The position numbers and the translations under genes are program-made. Of a stretch of 33,288 nucleotides of DNA, positions 10,455-20,068 are shown in pieces. How positions within the stretch are numbered: position 1 is the stretch's first letter; each line of letters begins with the position of its first letter. This DNA is from Blastococcus sp. CT_GayMR20 (GTDB lineage Bacteria; Actinomycetota; Actinomycetes; Mycobacteriales; Geodermatophilaceae), in contig NZ_SPQM01000047.1 in NCBI RefSeq assembly GCF_004570345.1, forward strand, positions 1 to 33,288, given 5' to 3'. The notes beneath the pieces were generated by a model, which did not search any database, had not been told where the DNA came from, and was given only the letters and a program-made list of their open reading frames with translations.

Positions 10455-11321
10455 TCAGCGCGGAAGTGCTGCCTCCACCGCACGGACGAAGCTGGCGACG
10501 GCCTCGGGTGCCTGCGGCAGGAACAGGCTGGGTTCGGTCAGCTCCAGCTCGAGCAGCACCGGGCGGCCGTCGTCGTCGTGCACGAGGTCGATCCGGGCGT
10601 AGAGCGGTGGCGCCGCTCCCGGTACGAACGAGCCGATCGCCTGGAACACCGCGTCGGCGAGCGTCCGCTGGGCCGTCGTCGGGTCGGCGGGGCTGAGGTC
10701 GCCACGGCTGTCGCGGTCGTGGCGGACGCCCTCCCCGCGCGCGAGCAGCGGCGCCTTGCGGACGGCGTGGGAGAAGCGGCCCCCGATGTACAGCATCGCC
10801 GTCTCGCCCTCGGCGTCCACGCTGACGAGGTACGGCTGGACCATCGCGGTGCGCCCGGTGGCCATCAGCTGCGCCGCGTGCGCGAGCGCATCGGCGGGGT
10901 CCGCCCAGCGCGCGGTGTCGCGCGACCCGGCGGAGATCGACGGCTTCACCACCCACTCCCCTGCGGCCGGCAGGTCCTCCGCGCGCGTCGGGTTCCACAC
11001 GGTCGCCACCACCGGCAACCCGGCCCGCTCGACGTCCCGCAGGTAGACCTTGTCGGTGTTCCAGCGCAGGACACGGACGTCGTTGCGCAGCCTCGGCACG
11101 GACGTCGCCCACGCCAGGAACTCCTCGAGCCGCCACGTGTAGTCCCAGCAGGAACGGACGACCACCAGCGCGTACGCCGTCCAGTCGACGCCGTCGTCGT
11201 CCCACCGCGGGGTGTCGACGTCGAAGCCGGCGAGCCGCAGAGCGGCCGACGCCGGCGGCAGGTCGGGGTCGATGCGCAGCCCCCGCTCGGAGCTGGCGAG
11301 CGCTATCCGTCGAGTACCGAT
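10455..11321 (-). CDS. ATP-grasp domain protein (RimK/glutathione-synthase-like); start codon unclear
   Basis: About 285 residues. The N-terminal pre-ATP-grasp part reads RRIALASSERG then YALVVVRSCWDYTW. The ATP-grasp core has EWVVKPSISAGSRDT, MVQPYLVSVDAEGETAML, YARIDLVHDDDGRPVLLELEL and EPSLFL, the last two carrying the Mg/ATP-binding acidic residues. The family ligates carboxylates to amines or thiols; the substrate is unknown. No ATG, GTG or TTG exists in frame near the expected N-terminus. The options are ATC at 11321, ATA at 11306, CTG at about 11279, or a GTG at 11396 that would overlap the divergent acyl-CoA ligase by 57 bp. CATACT lies 7 bases before the ATC and could be a -10. The start given is provisional. 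Confidence 0.78.
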   Translation of the reverse strand: MGTRRIALASSERGLRIDPDLPPASAALRLAGFDVDTPRWDDDGVDWTAYALVVVRSCWDYTWRLEEFLAWATSVPRLRNDVRVLRWNTDKVYLRDVERAGLPVVATVWNPTRAEDLPAAGEWVVKPSISAGSRDTARWADPADALAHAAQLMATGRTAMVQPYLVSVDAEGETAMLYIGGRFSHAVRKAPLLARGEGVRHDRDSRGDLSPADPTTAQRTLADAVFQAIGSFVPGAAPPLYARIDLVHDDDGRPVLLELELTEPSLFLPQAPEAVASFVRAVEAALPR

Positions 11322-11339
11322 GTGGGTGAGTATGCGGGC

Positions 11340-12941
11340 ATGAGTGAGATGTTCAGCCCCGGCACCGGCGCGGCGATCGCGCGGTCCCGCCAGCACTCGG
11401 TCGGCGACCTGCCGCACCGCACGGCCCGCCGGTATCCGGACAAGCTCGCGGTCGTGGCCGGCGACCGGCGCGTCACCTTCGCCGAGCTCGACGTGGCGGT
11501 GAACCGTGCGGCGCACGCCCTGGCCGACCGGGGGGTGGCGAAGGGCGACCGGCTGGCGCTGCTGTCGCACAACTCGTGGCAGTACGCCGTGCTCGCGTTC
11601 GCCACGGCCAAGCTCGGCGTCGTGCTGGTGCCGGTCAACTTCATGCTGGGGCCCGACGAGATCGCCTACATCCTGCGGCACTCGGGGGCGAGCGGGATGG
11701 TCGCCGAGGACGCCCTGGCCGGGACGGCGGACAAGGCGCTCGCCGCTGCGGGCGTCGAGGGCGGGGTGCGCGGCTGGATCCCGCTCTCGGGCGCGGCCCC
11801 CGACAGCGGCTGGGAGGACGTCGACGCCTGGTGGTCCGACGGCCCCGCCGAGGCGCCCGACGTCGCGGTCGGGGACGACGACCCGCTGCGGCTGATGTAC
11901 ACGTCGGGCACCGAGTCGCGGCCCAAGGGCGTGATGCTGTCGAGCCGGTCCCTGATCAGCCAGTACGTCAGCTGTGTGATCGACGGCGGCATGAGCGCGG
12001 AGGACGTCGAGCTGCACTCGCTGCCGATGTACCACTGCGCGCAGCTGGACTGCTTCTTCTCCGTCGACGTCTACCTCGGCGCGACGAGCATCATCCTGCC
12101 CGGGCCGGATCCGGCCGCGCTGCTGACGACGATCGCCCGGGAACGGGTGACCAAGCTGTTCTGCCCTCCGACGGTGTGGATCTCCCTGCTGCGGCACCCC
12201 GACTTCGACACCACCGACCTGTCCAGCCTGCGCAAGGGCTACTACGGCGCATCGGCGATGCCGGTCGAGGTGCTCCGCGAGCTGCAGAGCCGGCTGCCCG
12301 ACGTCCGGCTCTGGAACTTCTACGGGCAGACCGAGATGGCGCCATTGGCGACGATCCTGCGTCCGCAGGAGCAGCTGGAGCGGGCCGGTTCCGCGGGCCG
12401 GGCGGCGCTGAACGTCGAGACCATGCTGGTCGACGACGGAGGCAACCCGGTGCCCCCTGGCACGGTGGGCGAGATCGTGCACCGCAGCCCGCACGCGGCG
12501 CTGGGCTACTACGAGGACGAGGAGAAGACGGCCGAGGCGTTCGCGGGCGGCTGGTTCCACTCCGGCGACCTGGGCGTCATGACGGAGGACGGCTACCTCT
12601 CCGTCGTCGACCGCAAGAAGGACATGATCAAGACCGGCGGCGAGAACGTGGCCAGCCGGGAGATCGAGGAGGCGATCTACTCCCTCGACGGCGTCGCCGA
12701 GGTCGCGGTGTTCGGCATCAGCCACCCGCACTGGATCGAGGCCGTCACCGCGGTCGTCGTCCCCAAGCCCGGCACGACGCTCACCGCCGAGGACGTCGAC
12801 GCGCACGCGCGGGAGAAGCTGGCGAGCTACAAGCGGCCGAAGTACGTCGTCCTCGCCGACTCCCTGCCGAAGAACCCCAGCGGCAAGATCCTCAAGCGCG
12901 ACCTCCGGCAGCAGCACGCCGACCTGGCAAGCCGGTCGTGA
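11340..12941 (+). CDS. AMP-dependent acyl-CoA synthetase (FadD-like fatty-acid/aryl-CoA ligase)
   Basis: The 533-residue ANL-superfamily enzyme has MYTSGTESRPKGVML (187-200, phosphate-binding A3), NFYGQTEM (A5), a hinge and nucleotide region (YLSVVDRKKDMIKTGGENV) and the C-terminal catalytic lysine motif PKNPSGKILKRDLR (A10). It is expected to activate a carboxylic acid with ATP and load it on CoA; chain length or aryl specificity cannot be told. The start is taken as the ATG at 11340 (MSEMF), with a second ATG at 11349 as the alternative. It is divergent from the ATP-grasp gene and translationally coupled (GTGA overlap) to the NTF2-like gene. Confidence 0.92.
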   Translation: MSEMFSPGTGAAIARSRQHSVGDLPHRTARRYPDKLAVVAGDRRVTFAELDVAVNRAAHALADRGVAKGDRLALLSHNSWQYAVLAFATAKLGVVLVPVNFMLGPDEIAYILRHSGASGMVAEDALAGTADKALAAAGVEGGVRGWIPLSGAAPDSGWEDVDAWWSDGPAEAPDVAVGDDDPLRLMYTSGTESRPKGVMLSSRSLISQYVSCVIDGGMSAEDVELHSLPMYHCAQLDCFFSVDVYLGATSIILPGPDPAALLTTIARERVTKLFCPPTVWISLLRHPDFDTTDLSSLRKGYYGASAMPVEVLRELQSRLPDVRLWNFYGQTEMAPLATILRPQEQLERAGSAGRAALNVETMLVDDGGNPVPPGTVGEIVHRSPHAALGYYEDEEKTAEAFAGGWFHSGDLGVMTEDGYLSVVDRKKDMIKTGGENVASREIEEAIYSLDGVAEVAVFGISHPHWIEAVTAVVVPKPGTTLTAEDVDAHAREKLASYKRPKYVVLADSLPKNPSGKILKRDLRQQHADLASRS

Positions 12942-13312
12942 GCGACGAGGAGAACGTGCGCGCTGCGGAGGACCTGCGATACGAGGCGCTGCTCGGCCCC
13001 GATCTGCCCACGCTCGAGCGGCTGTTCCACGACCGGCTGAGCTACGCCCACTCCAGCGGCGTCCGGGACACCCGGGACGAGTACCTGGCGAAGATCCGCG
13101 ACGGCTACTACGACTACGAACGGATCGACCACCCGGTGGAGCGGGTCGACCTCCTCGGCGACACCGCCGTCGTCGTGGGCCGGATGACGGCCGACCTGAA
13201 GGTCCAGGGGACGGCGAAGGCGCTCGACGTCCTGGCGCTGGCGGTGTGGACGCGGACCGCCGGCGGCTGGCAGCTGATCGCCTACGCGTCCACTCCCCTG
13301 CCCCGCGGCTGA
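12938..13312 (+). CDS. NTF2-like / SnoaL-type small protein (DUF4440-like)
   Basis: The 124-residue protein starts at the GTG overlapping the acyl-CoA ligase stop by 4 bp. Its pattern is that of the DUF4440/NTF2 cone fold: an N-terminal helix (RAAEDLRYEALLGPDLPTLERLF), LSYAHSSGVRDTRDEYLAKI, then four strands ending in VWTRTAGGWQLIAYASTPL. Members are enzymes such as isomerases and dehydratases, or binding proteins. Coupling to the CoA ligase suggests a shared acid-degradation step, but no reaction can be assigned. Confidence 0.85.
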   Translation: MSDEENVRAAEDLRYEALLGPDLPTLERLFHDRLSYAHSSGVRDTRDEYLAKIRDGYYDYERIDHPVERVDLLGDTAVVVGRMTADLKVQGTAKALDVLALAVWTRTAGGWQLIAYASTPLPRG

Positions 13313-13360
13313 GCGGACACGCGGCTGGAGCGGTGTTCAGCAAGCCCGTCAGGTGCCATA

Positions 13361-14125
13361 TTGCGGGGAGTGGGAAGGTTCATCGCCTCGCTCCTGGCCG
13401 TCGCAGTCGTCCTCGCCGTCATCCTGATCCTGGTCCTCCAGTCGGTGCCGGACGACGCCGTCCTCTCGCTCGAGTTCGCCAAGGCACTGATCAGCCTCAT
13501 CACGGCCGTGCTGATCACGGGCATTCTCGGCGTCGTCCTGGCGCACCACAACGCGGATCGGGCCCGCCGCGAGGACCGCGCCCGGGCGTTCGCCGGGGCT
13601 CTGCAGGACCTCAAGGCCGGCTACGAGCGGGTGCAGGTCGCCCGCTTCCTGCTGACTGCGAATCCCTCCGCGCGGACGCTCATGGAGCAGGTGTCGAGCT
13701 TCTCCGAGGCACGCGGCCAACTGCACAAGGTCCAGCGCACGAGGTTCGTCCACGACACCCCCGTCGAGGACTGCGTACAGGACATGCTCGACGCGATGAA
13801 CGGCACGTTCGACGAGTACCGGGAGAACCACGCCGAACTGTTGCGGGACGCACTGGCCGAGGAGCGAGCCGAGAAGGCGTTCCTCGACGGCACGACCGAC
13901 CGGTACCCAGCCGTCCGGACGTTGTCCAAGGACTGCTTCCACGCCCTCCACCTATTCCTCGAGGACGGCGAGGCCTGGAAGCAGGGCCCCTTCCACAGGG
14001 CATACAGCAAGGCGAAGAAGACCCTGGAAGATCAACTCCGCGAAGAGCCCGCCGGAGTCAGGAGCTGGTTCGGAGCCCTTGGAAGACGGTTGCGACGAGG
14101 GCGTCGGCCAGTGCTGCAGGAGTGA
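13361..14125 (+). CDS. Unknown two-TM protein with cytoplasmic helical domain
   Basis: The 254-residue protein is not one I recognise. Two TM helices lie at residues ~6-27 and ~39-62. They are followed by a basic stretch (HHNADRARREDRAR) and a long charged, mostly helical domain (residues 65-235) with DTPVEDCVQDMLDAMNGTFD and ERAEKAFLDGTTDRYP. The start is the TTG at 13361 (AGGTG 6 bases upstream) or the GTG at 13370. Its last 68 bp overlap the 3' end of the convergent TetR gene, and the encoded tail is Arg-rich. Codon use is less GC-extreme than its neighbours (TTG, CTA, GAA, CGA appear), hinting at separate origin. A membrane-anchored sensor or adaptor is possible but unproven. Confidence 0.7.
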   Translation: MRGVGRFIASLLAVAVVLAVILILVLQSVPDDAVLSLEFAKALISLITAVLITGILGVVLAHHNADRARREDRARAFAGALQDLKAGYERVQVARFLLTANPSARTLMEQVSSFSEARGQLHKVQRTRFVHDTPVEDCVQDMLDAMNGTFDEYRENHAELLRDALAEERAEKAFLDGTTDRYPAVRTLSKDCFHALHLFLEDGEAWKQGPFHRAYSKAKKTLEDQLREEPAGVRSWFGALGRRLRRGRRPVLQE

Positions 14126-14725
14126 TCCCACCGCCGGGCCGGTACCACTCGGTCAGGGAGTTGACCGTGCCGAACAGCAGGCGGCTGGTCACCGCCGGGT
14201 CGACGTCCGGGCGCACGTCGCCCTCTTGCTCGGCCGCGGCGACCAGTGCGGTGACGACGCGGTCGAACTCGCGGCGGCGCTGCAGCGCCGCCCGCTCCAC
14301 CTCGGAGTTGCCGCGCACGCGCAGCAGCAGGGTGACGAAGGGCAGCTCGGCGGCGAGCACCCGGACCGATCCGCGCACGACGTGCTCCAGCCGGTCGATC
14401 GCCCGGCCGGTCGTGGCGCCCGGCTCGTCGGTCACGGCGAACAGCGCGTCCAGCGCCCGGTCGAGGGCGAGCCGCAGCAACTCGACCTTGCTCGGCACGT
14501 GGTGGTAGATCGCCGACTTGGTGACACCGAGCCGCGCAGCGAGCTCGTCCATGCTGGTCGCCTCGAAGCCGCGCTCGTTGAACACCGCGACCGCGACGTC
14601 GAGCAGCGAGTCGAGCGAGTGACCGGGGCGCCCGCGCCGTCCGGTGGCGGCCGTCATCCGCGGTCCCGTGTCACTGTTCCCTCCCGCGGGGCGGTCCGCT
14701 CCACGCTCGTTCCTCGCTGCGATGC

Positions 14726-14729
<4 letters not shown>
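14058..14729 (-). CDS. paaR: TetR-family regulator, probable phenylacetate-cluster repressor (PaaR-like)
   Basis: The 223-residue protein has an HTH in residues ~35-85 (LDVAVAVFNERGFEATSMDEL, LGVTKSAIYHHVPSKVELL) and a C-terminal domain ending ALVATVFQGLRTSS. The GTG at 14729 overlaps the paaK stop (GTGA), so paaK and this gene form a coupled unit; an internal ATG at 14657 is the alternative start. In actinobacteria TetR-type PaaR proteins repress paa genes and respond to phenylacetyl-CoA. The dyad in the paaK-paaA gap is the natural target. The paaR name is inferred from context and family, not from a diagnostic residue. The 3' end overlaps the convergent two-TM gene by 68 bp. Confidence 0.85.
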
Positions 14730-16075
<1,346 letters not shown>

Positions 16076-16118
16076 CGCCGCCGTCCCTGGTCGCTTGTGT
16101 GCGGGCGTTGCGTGCGCC

Positions 16119-16147
16119 ACACTATTCCTGACCGCTTGGTCAGTAAA
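16119..16147 (-). promoter_or_regulatory. paaK promoter (-35 TTTACT, 17 bp, -10 TAGTGT)
   Basis: On the minus strand TTTACT (16147-16142) and TAGTGT (16124-16119) are separated by exactly 17 bp. TAGTGT matches the TANNNT consensus. The spacer is almost filled by the regulator dyad, so repressor binding would block RNA polymerase. No equally good promoter for paaA is visible on the plus strand. Confidence 0.6.
16128..16143. promoter_or_regulatory. Inverted-repeat operator in the paaK-paaA divergent region
   Basis: CTGACC (16128-16133) and GGTCAG (16138-16143) form a perfect 6-bp dyad with a GCTT centre. TetR-type PaaR sites in other actinobacteria are palindromes with ACCG/CGGT cores, and TGACC/GGTCA arms fit this class. 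The site lies 20 bp before the paaA start and inside the paaK promoter spacer, so one protein could control both directions. Confidence 0.7.
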
Positions 16148-16163
16148 TGGTGGAGGGAGACCG

Positions 16164-17120
16164 ATGTCCGCGCCCCCGCTGGACCGTCTGACCGCCCCCG
16201 ACGAGCAGGTGCTGCAGGAGCTCTTCGACGCGACGATCGCCGCCGACCACCGCATCGAGCCCCGCGACTGGATGCCCGAGGGCTACCGCAAGGGCCTCAT
16301 CCGGCAGATCGCGCAGCACGCGCACTCGGAGATCATCGGCATGCAGCCCGAGGGCGACTGGCTACTGGCCGCGCCCAGCCTGCGCCGCAAGGCGATCCTG
16401 CTGGCGAAGGTGCAGGACGAGGCCGGCCACGGCATGTACCTGTACTCGGCGGCGGAGACCCTCGGCGCAGACCGGGCCGACCTCACCGACAAGCTCATCG
16501 AGCGCAAGCAGAAGTACAGCTCGATCTTCAACTACCCGACGCTCACCTACGCCGACGTCGGCGTCATCGGCTGGCTGGTCGACGGGGCGGCGATCTGCAA
16601 CCAGGTGCCGCTGTGCCGCAGCTCGTACGGGCCCTACGCCCGCGCGATGATCCGCGTCTGCAAGGAGGAGTCCTTCCACCAGCGGCAGGGCTACGAGCTC
16701 CTGCTGACGATGATGAGCGGCACCGACGCGCAGCGGGCCATGGTGCAGGACGCCGTGGACCGCTGGTGGTGGCCGTCGCTGATGATGTTCGGCCCGCCGG
16801 ACGACGACAGCCCGAACACCGCCCAGTCGATGAAGTGGGGCGTCAAGCGGCACACCAACGACGAGCTGCGGCAGCGCTTCGTCGACATGTCGGTTCCGCA
16901 GGCCGAGGTACTGGGCGTGACGCTCCCCGACCCGGACCTCTGCTGGGACGCCGAGATCGGCCACTACCGGTTCGGCGCGATCGACTGGGACGAGTTCAAG
17001 CGGGTCATCAGCGGCCAGGGGCCCTGCAACGACGAGCGGATCGCGCGCCGCCGGGCCGCGCGGGACGACAACGCCTGGGTCACGGAAGCGGCCACTGCCT
17101 ACGCGGAGAAGCACGCATGA
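16164..17120 (+). CDS. paaA: 1,2-phenylacetyl-CoA epoxidase subunit PaaA (catalytic)
   Basis: The 318-residue alpha subunit of the PaaABCE multicomponent monooxygenase converts phenylacetyl-CoA to the ring-1,2-epoxide. It is a diiron ferritin-like protein; ligands lie in the [22 protein letters not shown] (ExxH) and [14 protein letters not shown] (ExxH) helices. The [20 protein letters not shown] segment is typical of PaaA. The ATG at 16164 has a strong GGAGGGAG at 16152-16159. It is the first gene of the rightward paa operon, overlapping paaB by 4 bp (ATGA). Confidence 0.96.
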   Translation: MSAPPLDRLTAPDEQVLQELFDATIAADHRIEPRDWMPEGYRKGLIRQIAQHAHSEIIGMQPEGDWLLAAPSLRRKAILLAKVQDEAGHGMYLYSAAETLGADRADLTDKLIERKQKYSSIFNYPTLTYADVGVIGWLVDGAAICNQVPLCRSSYGPYARAMIRVCKEESFHQRQGYELLLTMMSGTDAQRAMVQDAVDRWWWPSLMMFGPPDDDSPNTAQSMKWGVKRHTNDELRQRFVDMSVPQAEVLGVTLPDPDLCWDAEIGHYRFGAIDWDEFKRVISGQGPCNDERIARRRAARDDNAWVTEAATAYAEKHA

Positions 17121-17482
17121 CCGAGATGATCACCGAGGGCGGGCACGGCGCCGTCCCCACCGGGCCGGAGGTGCCCGTGGCGCCGCAGCCGTCGGTCAGC
17201 CGGCGGGACTGGCCGCTCTACGAGGTCTTCGTGCGCGGCAAGCGGGGGCTCAACCACGTGCACGTCGGCTCGCTGCACGCGCCGGACGACGAGATGGCGG
17301 TGCACGCCGCGCGCGACGTCTACACCCGGCGCAACGAGGGCGTGAGCATCTGGGTGGTCAAGGCCGCCGACATCACCGCGTCCAGCCCCGACGAGAAGGA
17401 CCCGATGTTCGCCCCCAGCGGCGACAAGGTCTACCGGCACCCGACGTTCTACGACATCCCCGAGAACGTCCCCCACATCTGA
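17117..17482 (+). CDS. paaB: 1,2-phenylacetyl-CoA epoxidase subunit PaaB
   Basis: This small 121-residue structural subunit bridges the PaaAC heterodimers in the epoxidase. The characteristic core is [20 protein letters not shown], then [20 protein letters not shown] and [11 protein letters not shown]. It ends [14 protein letters not shown], a typical PaaB end. The first ~28 residues are a Pro/Gly-rich, probably flexible tail. The start ATG overlaps the paaA stop. Confidence 0.95.
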   Translation: MTEMITEGGHGAVPTGPEVPVAPQPSVSRRDWPLYEVFVRGKRGLNHVHVGSLHAPDDEMAVHAARDVYTRRNEGVSIWVVKAADITASSPDEKDPMFAPSGDKVYRHPTFYDIPENVPHI

Positions 17483-17521
17483 AGGACCCTGCACTCCGTG
17501 CCCGGAAGAAAGGGCGACCCC

Positions 17522-18430
17522 ATGCATGAAGAGACCGTGTACGACGCGCTGGACCACGCCCACGGGGGCGAGGGGCAGTGGGCGTTCGGCACCGGATTCG
17601 ACGACCCGCTCGCCGGCGTCGACACGACCGTGCCCGACGGCATCGACCAGGCCGACCTCGGCGTCTACTGCCTGATGCTCGGCGACGACGCCCTCGTGCT
17701 CTCCCAGCGGCTGACCGAGTGGATCACCGCCGCGCCCGAGCTGGAGGAGGAGGTCGCGATCGCCAACATCGCGCTCGACCTGCTCGGCCAGGCCCGGCTG
17801 CTGCTGGCCCGGGCCGGCTCGGTCGGCGTGCTCGGCCGGTCGCGCGAGCTGGCCGCCGCGTCGATCCCGGACGAGGACGCCCTGGCCTACTTCCGCGACC
17901 CCGACGAGTTCCGCTGCACGCCGCTCGTCGAGGCCGCCAGCGGCGACTTCGGCCGGACGATGGTGCGGCTGCTCGCCGCGTCGTCCCTGCGGCTGGCGCT
18001 CTTCCAGCGGCTGCGCGGCTCCCGCGACCCGGTGCTGGCCGCGATCGCCGCCAAGGGAGTGCACGAGCTGACCTACCACCGCGACCACGCCGCCCGCTGG
18101 GTGCTGCGGCTCGGCGACGGCACCCAGCAGTCCGCCCGCCGCGCACAGGACGGCGCCGACGCGGTCTGGCCCCTGCTCGCCGAGGTGTTCACCCCCACGG
18201 AAGTCGAGCTCCGGCTCGCCGCAGCAGACGTGGCCGTCGACCCGGCGACCACCCGCGAGGAGGTGCAGGCGGTGCTGACCCACGTCCTGGAGCGGGCCAC
18301 CCTGCGGGTGCCCGGCTGGCCGGCCGACGCGCCGCCGCGCGGTCGCGAGGGGCACCACGGCCCGGAGCTGACCGGCGTCCTCGCCGAGCTCCAGGGTCTG
18401 GCCCGCGAGCACCCGGCGGCCACCTGGTGA
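17522..18430 (+). CDS. paaC: 1,2-phenylacetyl-CoA epoxidase subunit PaaC
   Basis: The 302-residue ferritin-like subunit partners PaaA. Diagnostic segments are YCLMLGDDALVLSQRLTEW, EEEVAIANIALDLLGQARLLL and KGVHELTYHRDHAARWVLRLGDG, followed by a TEVE-containing C-terminal stretch. It is structurally like PaaA but serves a supporting role. The start is set at the ATG at 17522; a GTG at 17498 adds eight residues and is possible, with GAAGGA upstream of it. The gap to paaB is 39 bp, the only real spacing in the operon. The stop overlaps the paaD GTG. Confidence 0.94.
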   Translation: MHEETVYDALDHAHGGEGQWAFGTGFDDPLAGVDTTVPDGIDQADLGVYCLMLGDDALVLSQRLTEWITAAPELEEEVAIANIALDLLGQARLLLARAGSVGVLGRSRELAAASIPDEDALAYFRDPDEFRCTPLVEAASGDFGRTMVRLLAASSLRLALFQRLRGSRDPVLAAIAAKGVHELTYHRDHAARWVLRLGDGTQQSARRAQDGADAVWPLLAEVFTPTEVELRLAAADVAVDPATTREEVQAVLTHVLERATLRVPGWPADAPPRGREGHHGPELTGVLAELQGLAREHPAATW

Positions 18431-18984
18431 GCCCCCTCCGCAGCCAGAATCGCCATTCCGGTCGCGAAACGAGCGACCGGAATGGCGATTCCGGCACTTC
18501 TTGGGAGGTGGCGGCGGCCGTCACCGATCCGGAGCTGCCGACCGTCACGCTCGCCGACCTGGGGATCCTCCGCGACGTGCGCACGGAGGCAGACGGCACG
18601 GTGGTCGTCGAGATCACCCCGACCTACACCGGCTGCCCCGCGATGGGCGTGATGCGGGCGGACCTCGTGCACGCCCTGCACGCCGCCGGCTTCCCGGACG
18701 TCGACGTCCGGACCGTCCTCTCCCCCGCCTGGAGCACCGACTGGATCACCGAGGAGGGCCGCCGCAAGCTCGCCGCGGGGGGCATCGCCCCGCCCGGGGA
18801 TGCCCCGGTGCGCTCCCCCGGTCCGGTGCCGCTGCGGCTCGACCCACCCGCGCGGACTGTGAGCTGCCCGCTCTGCGGCTCGGCCGATACCGAGGAGCTC
18901 TCGCAGTTCGGCGCCACGGCGTGCAAGGCGCTGCGCCGGTGCCGCAGCTGCCGAGAGCCGTTCGAGCACCTGAAGGAGATCTGA
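18427..18984 (+). CDS. paaD: PaaD: Fe-S/MIP18-type maturation factor of the epoxidase, with palindrome-derived N-terminus
   Basis: This is a 185-residue protein from the GTG that overlaps the paaC stop. Residues from about 26 match PaaD: SWEVAAAVTDPELPTVTLADLGILRDV, the GCPAMGVM loop with the conserved Cys, LSPAWSTDWITEEGRRKL, and a C-terminal zinc/Fe-S site (CPLCGS then CRSCREPFEHL). PaaD is thought to aid Fe-S cluster assembly of PaaE. The first ~25 residues are encoded by a near-perfect palindrome and are not conserved PaaD sequence. A GTG at 18508 would skip them, but a GGGAG abuts it with no spacing and it would lose the conserved Trp. Confidence 0.92.
   Translation: MSPLRSQNRHSGRETSDRNGDSGTSWEVAAAVTDPELPTVTLADLGILRDVRTEADGTVVVEITPTYTGCPAMGVMRADLVHALHAAGFPDVDVRTVLSPAWSTDWITEEGRRKLAAGGIAPPGDAPVRSPGPVPLRLDPPARTVSCPLCGSADTEELSQFGATACKALRRCRSCREPFEHLKEI
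18447..18491. repeat. 19-bp perfect inverted repeat inside the 5' end of paaD
   Basis: Bases 18447-18465 are the exact reverse complement of 18473-18491, with a 7-nt GAAACGA loop. Two more C-G pairs form beyond one mismatch. The right half is itself palindromic (CCGGAAT-GGCG-ATTCCGG). The core GAATCGCCATTC is less GC-rich than the surroundings. It looks like a small palindromic mobile or REP-like element inserted between paaC and paaD without breaking the frame. As RNA it would form a very stable hairpin next to the paaD start. Confidence 0.85.
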
Positions 18985-20061
18985 GTGACCTCGAGTACCC
19001 GCCGGCGACCGCAGTTCCACGCGCTGGAGGTGGCGCGCGTCGACCGGCTCACCGACGACGCGGTGGCGGTCACCTTCCACGTCCCCGCCGACCTGGTCGA
19101 GGACTACCGCTTCACGCCCGGCCAGGCGCTCACCCTGCGCCGTGTCGACGGCGACCGCGACGAGCGCCGGTCGTACTCGATCTGCGCGCCCGCAGGTTCG
19201 CCGCCCCGGGTCGGCGTTCGCGAGGTGCCCGGCGGCTTCTTCTCCGCCTACCTCGTGCACCAGGTGCAGCCCGGCGACCGCATCGAGGTGCTGCCGCCCT
19301 CGGGCACCTTCACCGCCGACCTGGACGCCCCCGCCGACCACGTCTTCGTCGTCGCCGGCTCCGGCATCACCCCGGCGATCTCGCTGGCCGGCACCGTCCT
19401 CCGGGACGGGACGTCGACGGTCACCGTCTTCTACGGCAACCGGCGCACGAACACCGTGATGTTCGCCGACGAGCTCGCCGACCTGAAGGACCGCTACGGG
19501 CCGCGGCTCCAGCTGGTGCACGTGCTCTCCCGCGAACCGCGCGACGCCGAGATCACGAGCGGGCGGCTGGACGGAGACCGGCTGCGCGCGCTCGTGGCGA
19601 ACCTGGTCGACGCCGAGCACGTCGACCACTGGTGGCTGTGCGGCCCGCACGGGATGGTCGAGGACGCCCGCGCCCTGCTGACCGAGCTGGGCGTCCCCGA
19701 GGAGAAGGTGCACCAGGAGCTCTTCTACGTCGACGACGTCCCGCCGCAGCCGGTCCGCGGCGACGAGGAGACCGTCACCGGGCCGAGCAGCCAGGTGACC
19801 GTCGTCCTCGACGGGCGGACGACGACGCTCGCCCTCCCCCGCGACGAGCCCGTGCTCGACTCCGCCCAGAAGGTGCGCAGCGACCTGCCGTTCGCGTGCA
19901 AGGGCGGGGTCTGCGGCACCTGCCGGGCCCGGGTGACCTCGGGTGAGGTCGAGATGCGGCGCAACTACGCGCTCGAGAAGAAGGAGATCGACGCGGGCTA
20001 CGTGCTGACCTGCCAGACGCTGCCGCTGTCGGACGCCGTCACCGTCGACTTCGACTCCTGA
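18985..20061 (+). CDS. paaE: PaaE: ferredoxin-NADP reductase-like electron donor of the epoxidase
   Basis: The 358-residue reductase has an FAD-binding barrel (RRSYSICAP, the RxYS motif), an NAD(P)H domain (VVAGSGITPAISL, then WLCGPHGMVEDA) and a C-terminal plant-type 2Fe-2S ferredoxin (CKGGVCGTCRA, with the last Cys in YVLTCQTLP). It feeds NADPH electrons to the PaaA diiron site. The GTG at 18985 immediately follows the paaD stop and has GAAGGAG at 18972-18978. A 7-bp gap separates it from the thioesterase. Confidence 0.95.
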   Translation: MTSSTRRRPQFHALEVARVDRLTDDAVAVTFHVPADLVEDYRFTPGQALTLRRVDGDRDERRSYSICAPAGSPPRVGVREVPGGFFSAYLVHQVQPGDRIEVLPPSGTFTADLDAPADHVFVVAGSGITPAISLAGTVLRDGTSTVTVFYGNRRTNTVMFADELADLKDRYGPRLQLVHVLSREPRDAEITSGRLDGDRLRALVANLVDAEHVDHWWLCGPHGMVEDARALLTELGVPEEKVHQELFYVDDVPPQPVRGDEETVTGPSSQVTVVLDGRTTTLALPRDEPVLDSAQKVRSDLPFACKGGVCGTCRARVTSGEVEMRRNYALEKKEIDAGYVLTCQTLPLSDAVTVDFDS

Positions 20062-20068
20062 CCCGCCC

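Noticed and set aside
11397..13343. Long open frame on the minus strand continuing upstream of the ATP-grasp gene
   Set aside because: It is antisense to the acyl-CoA ligase; the translation is low-complexity Arg/Val/Asp-rich shadow sequence with no motif.
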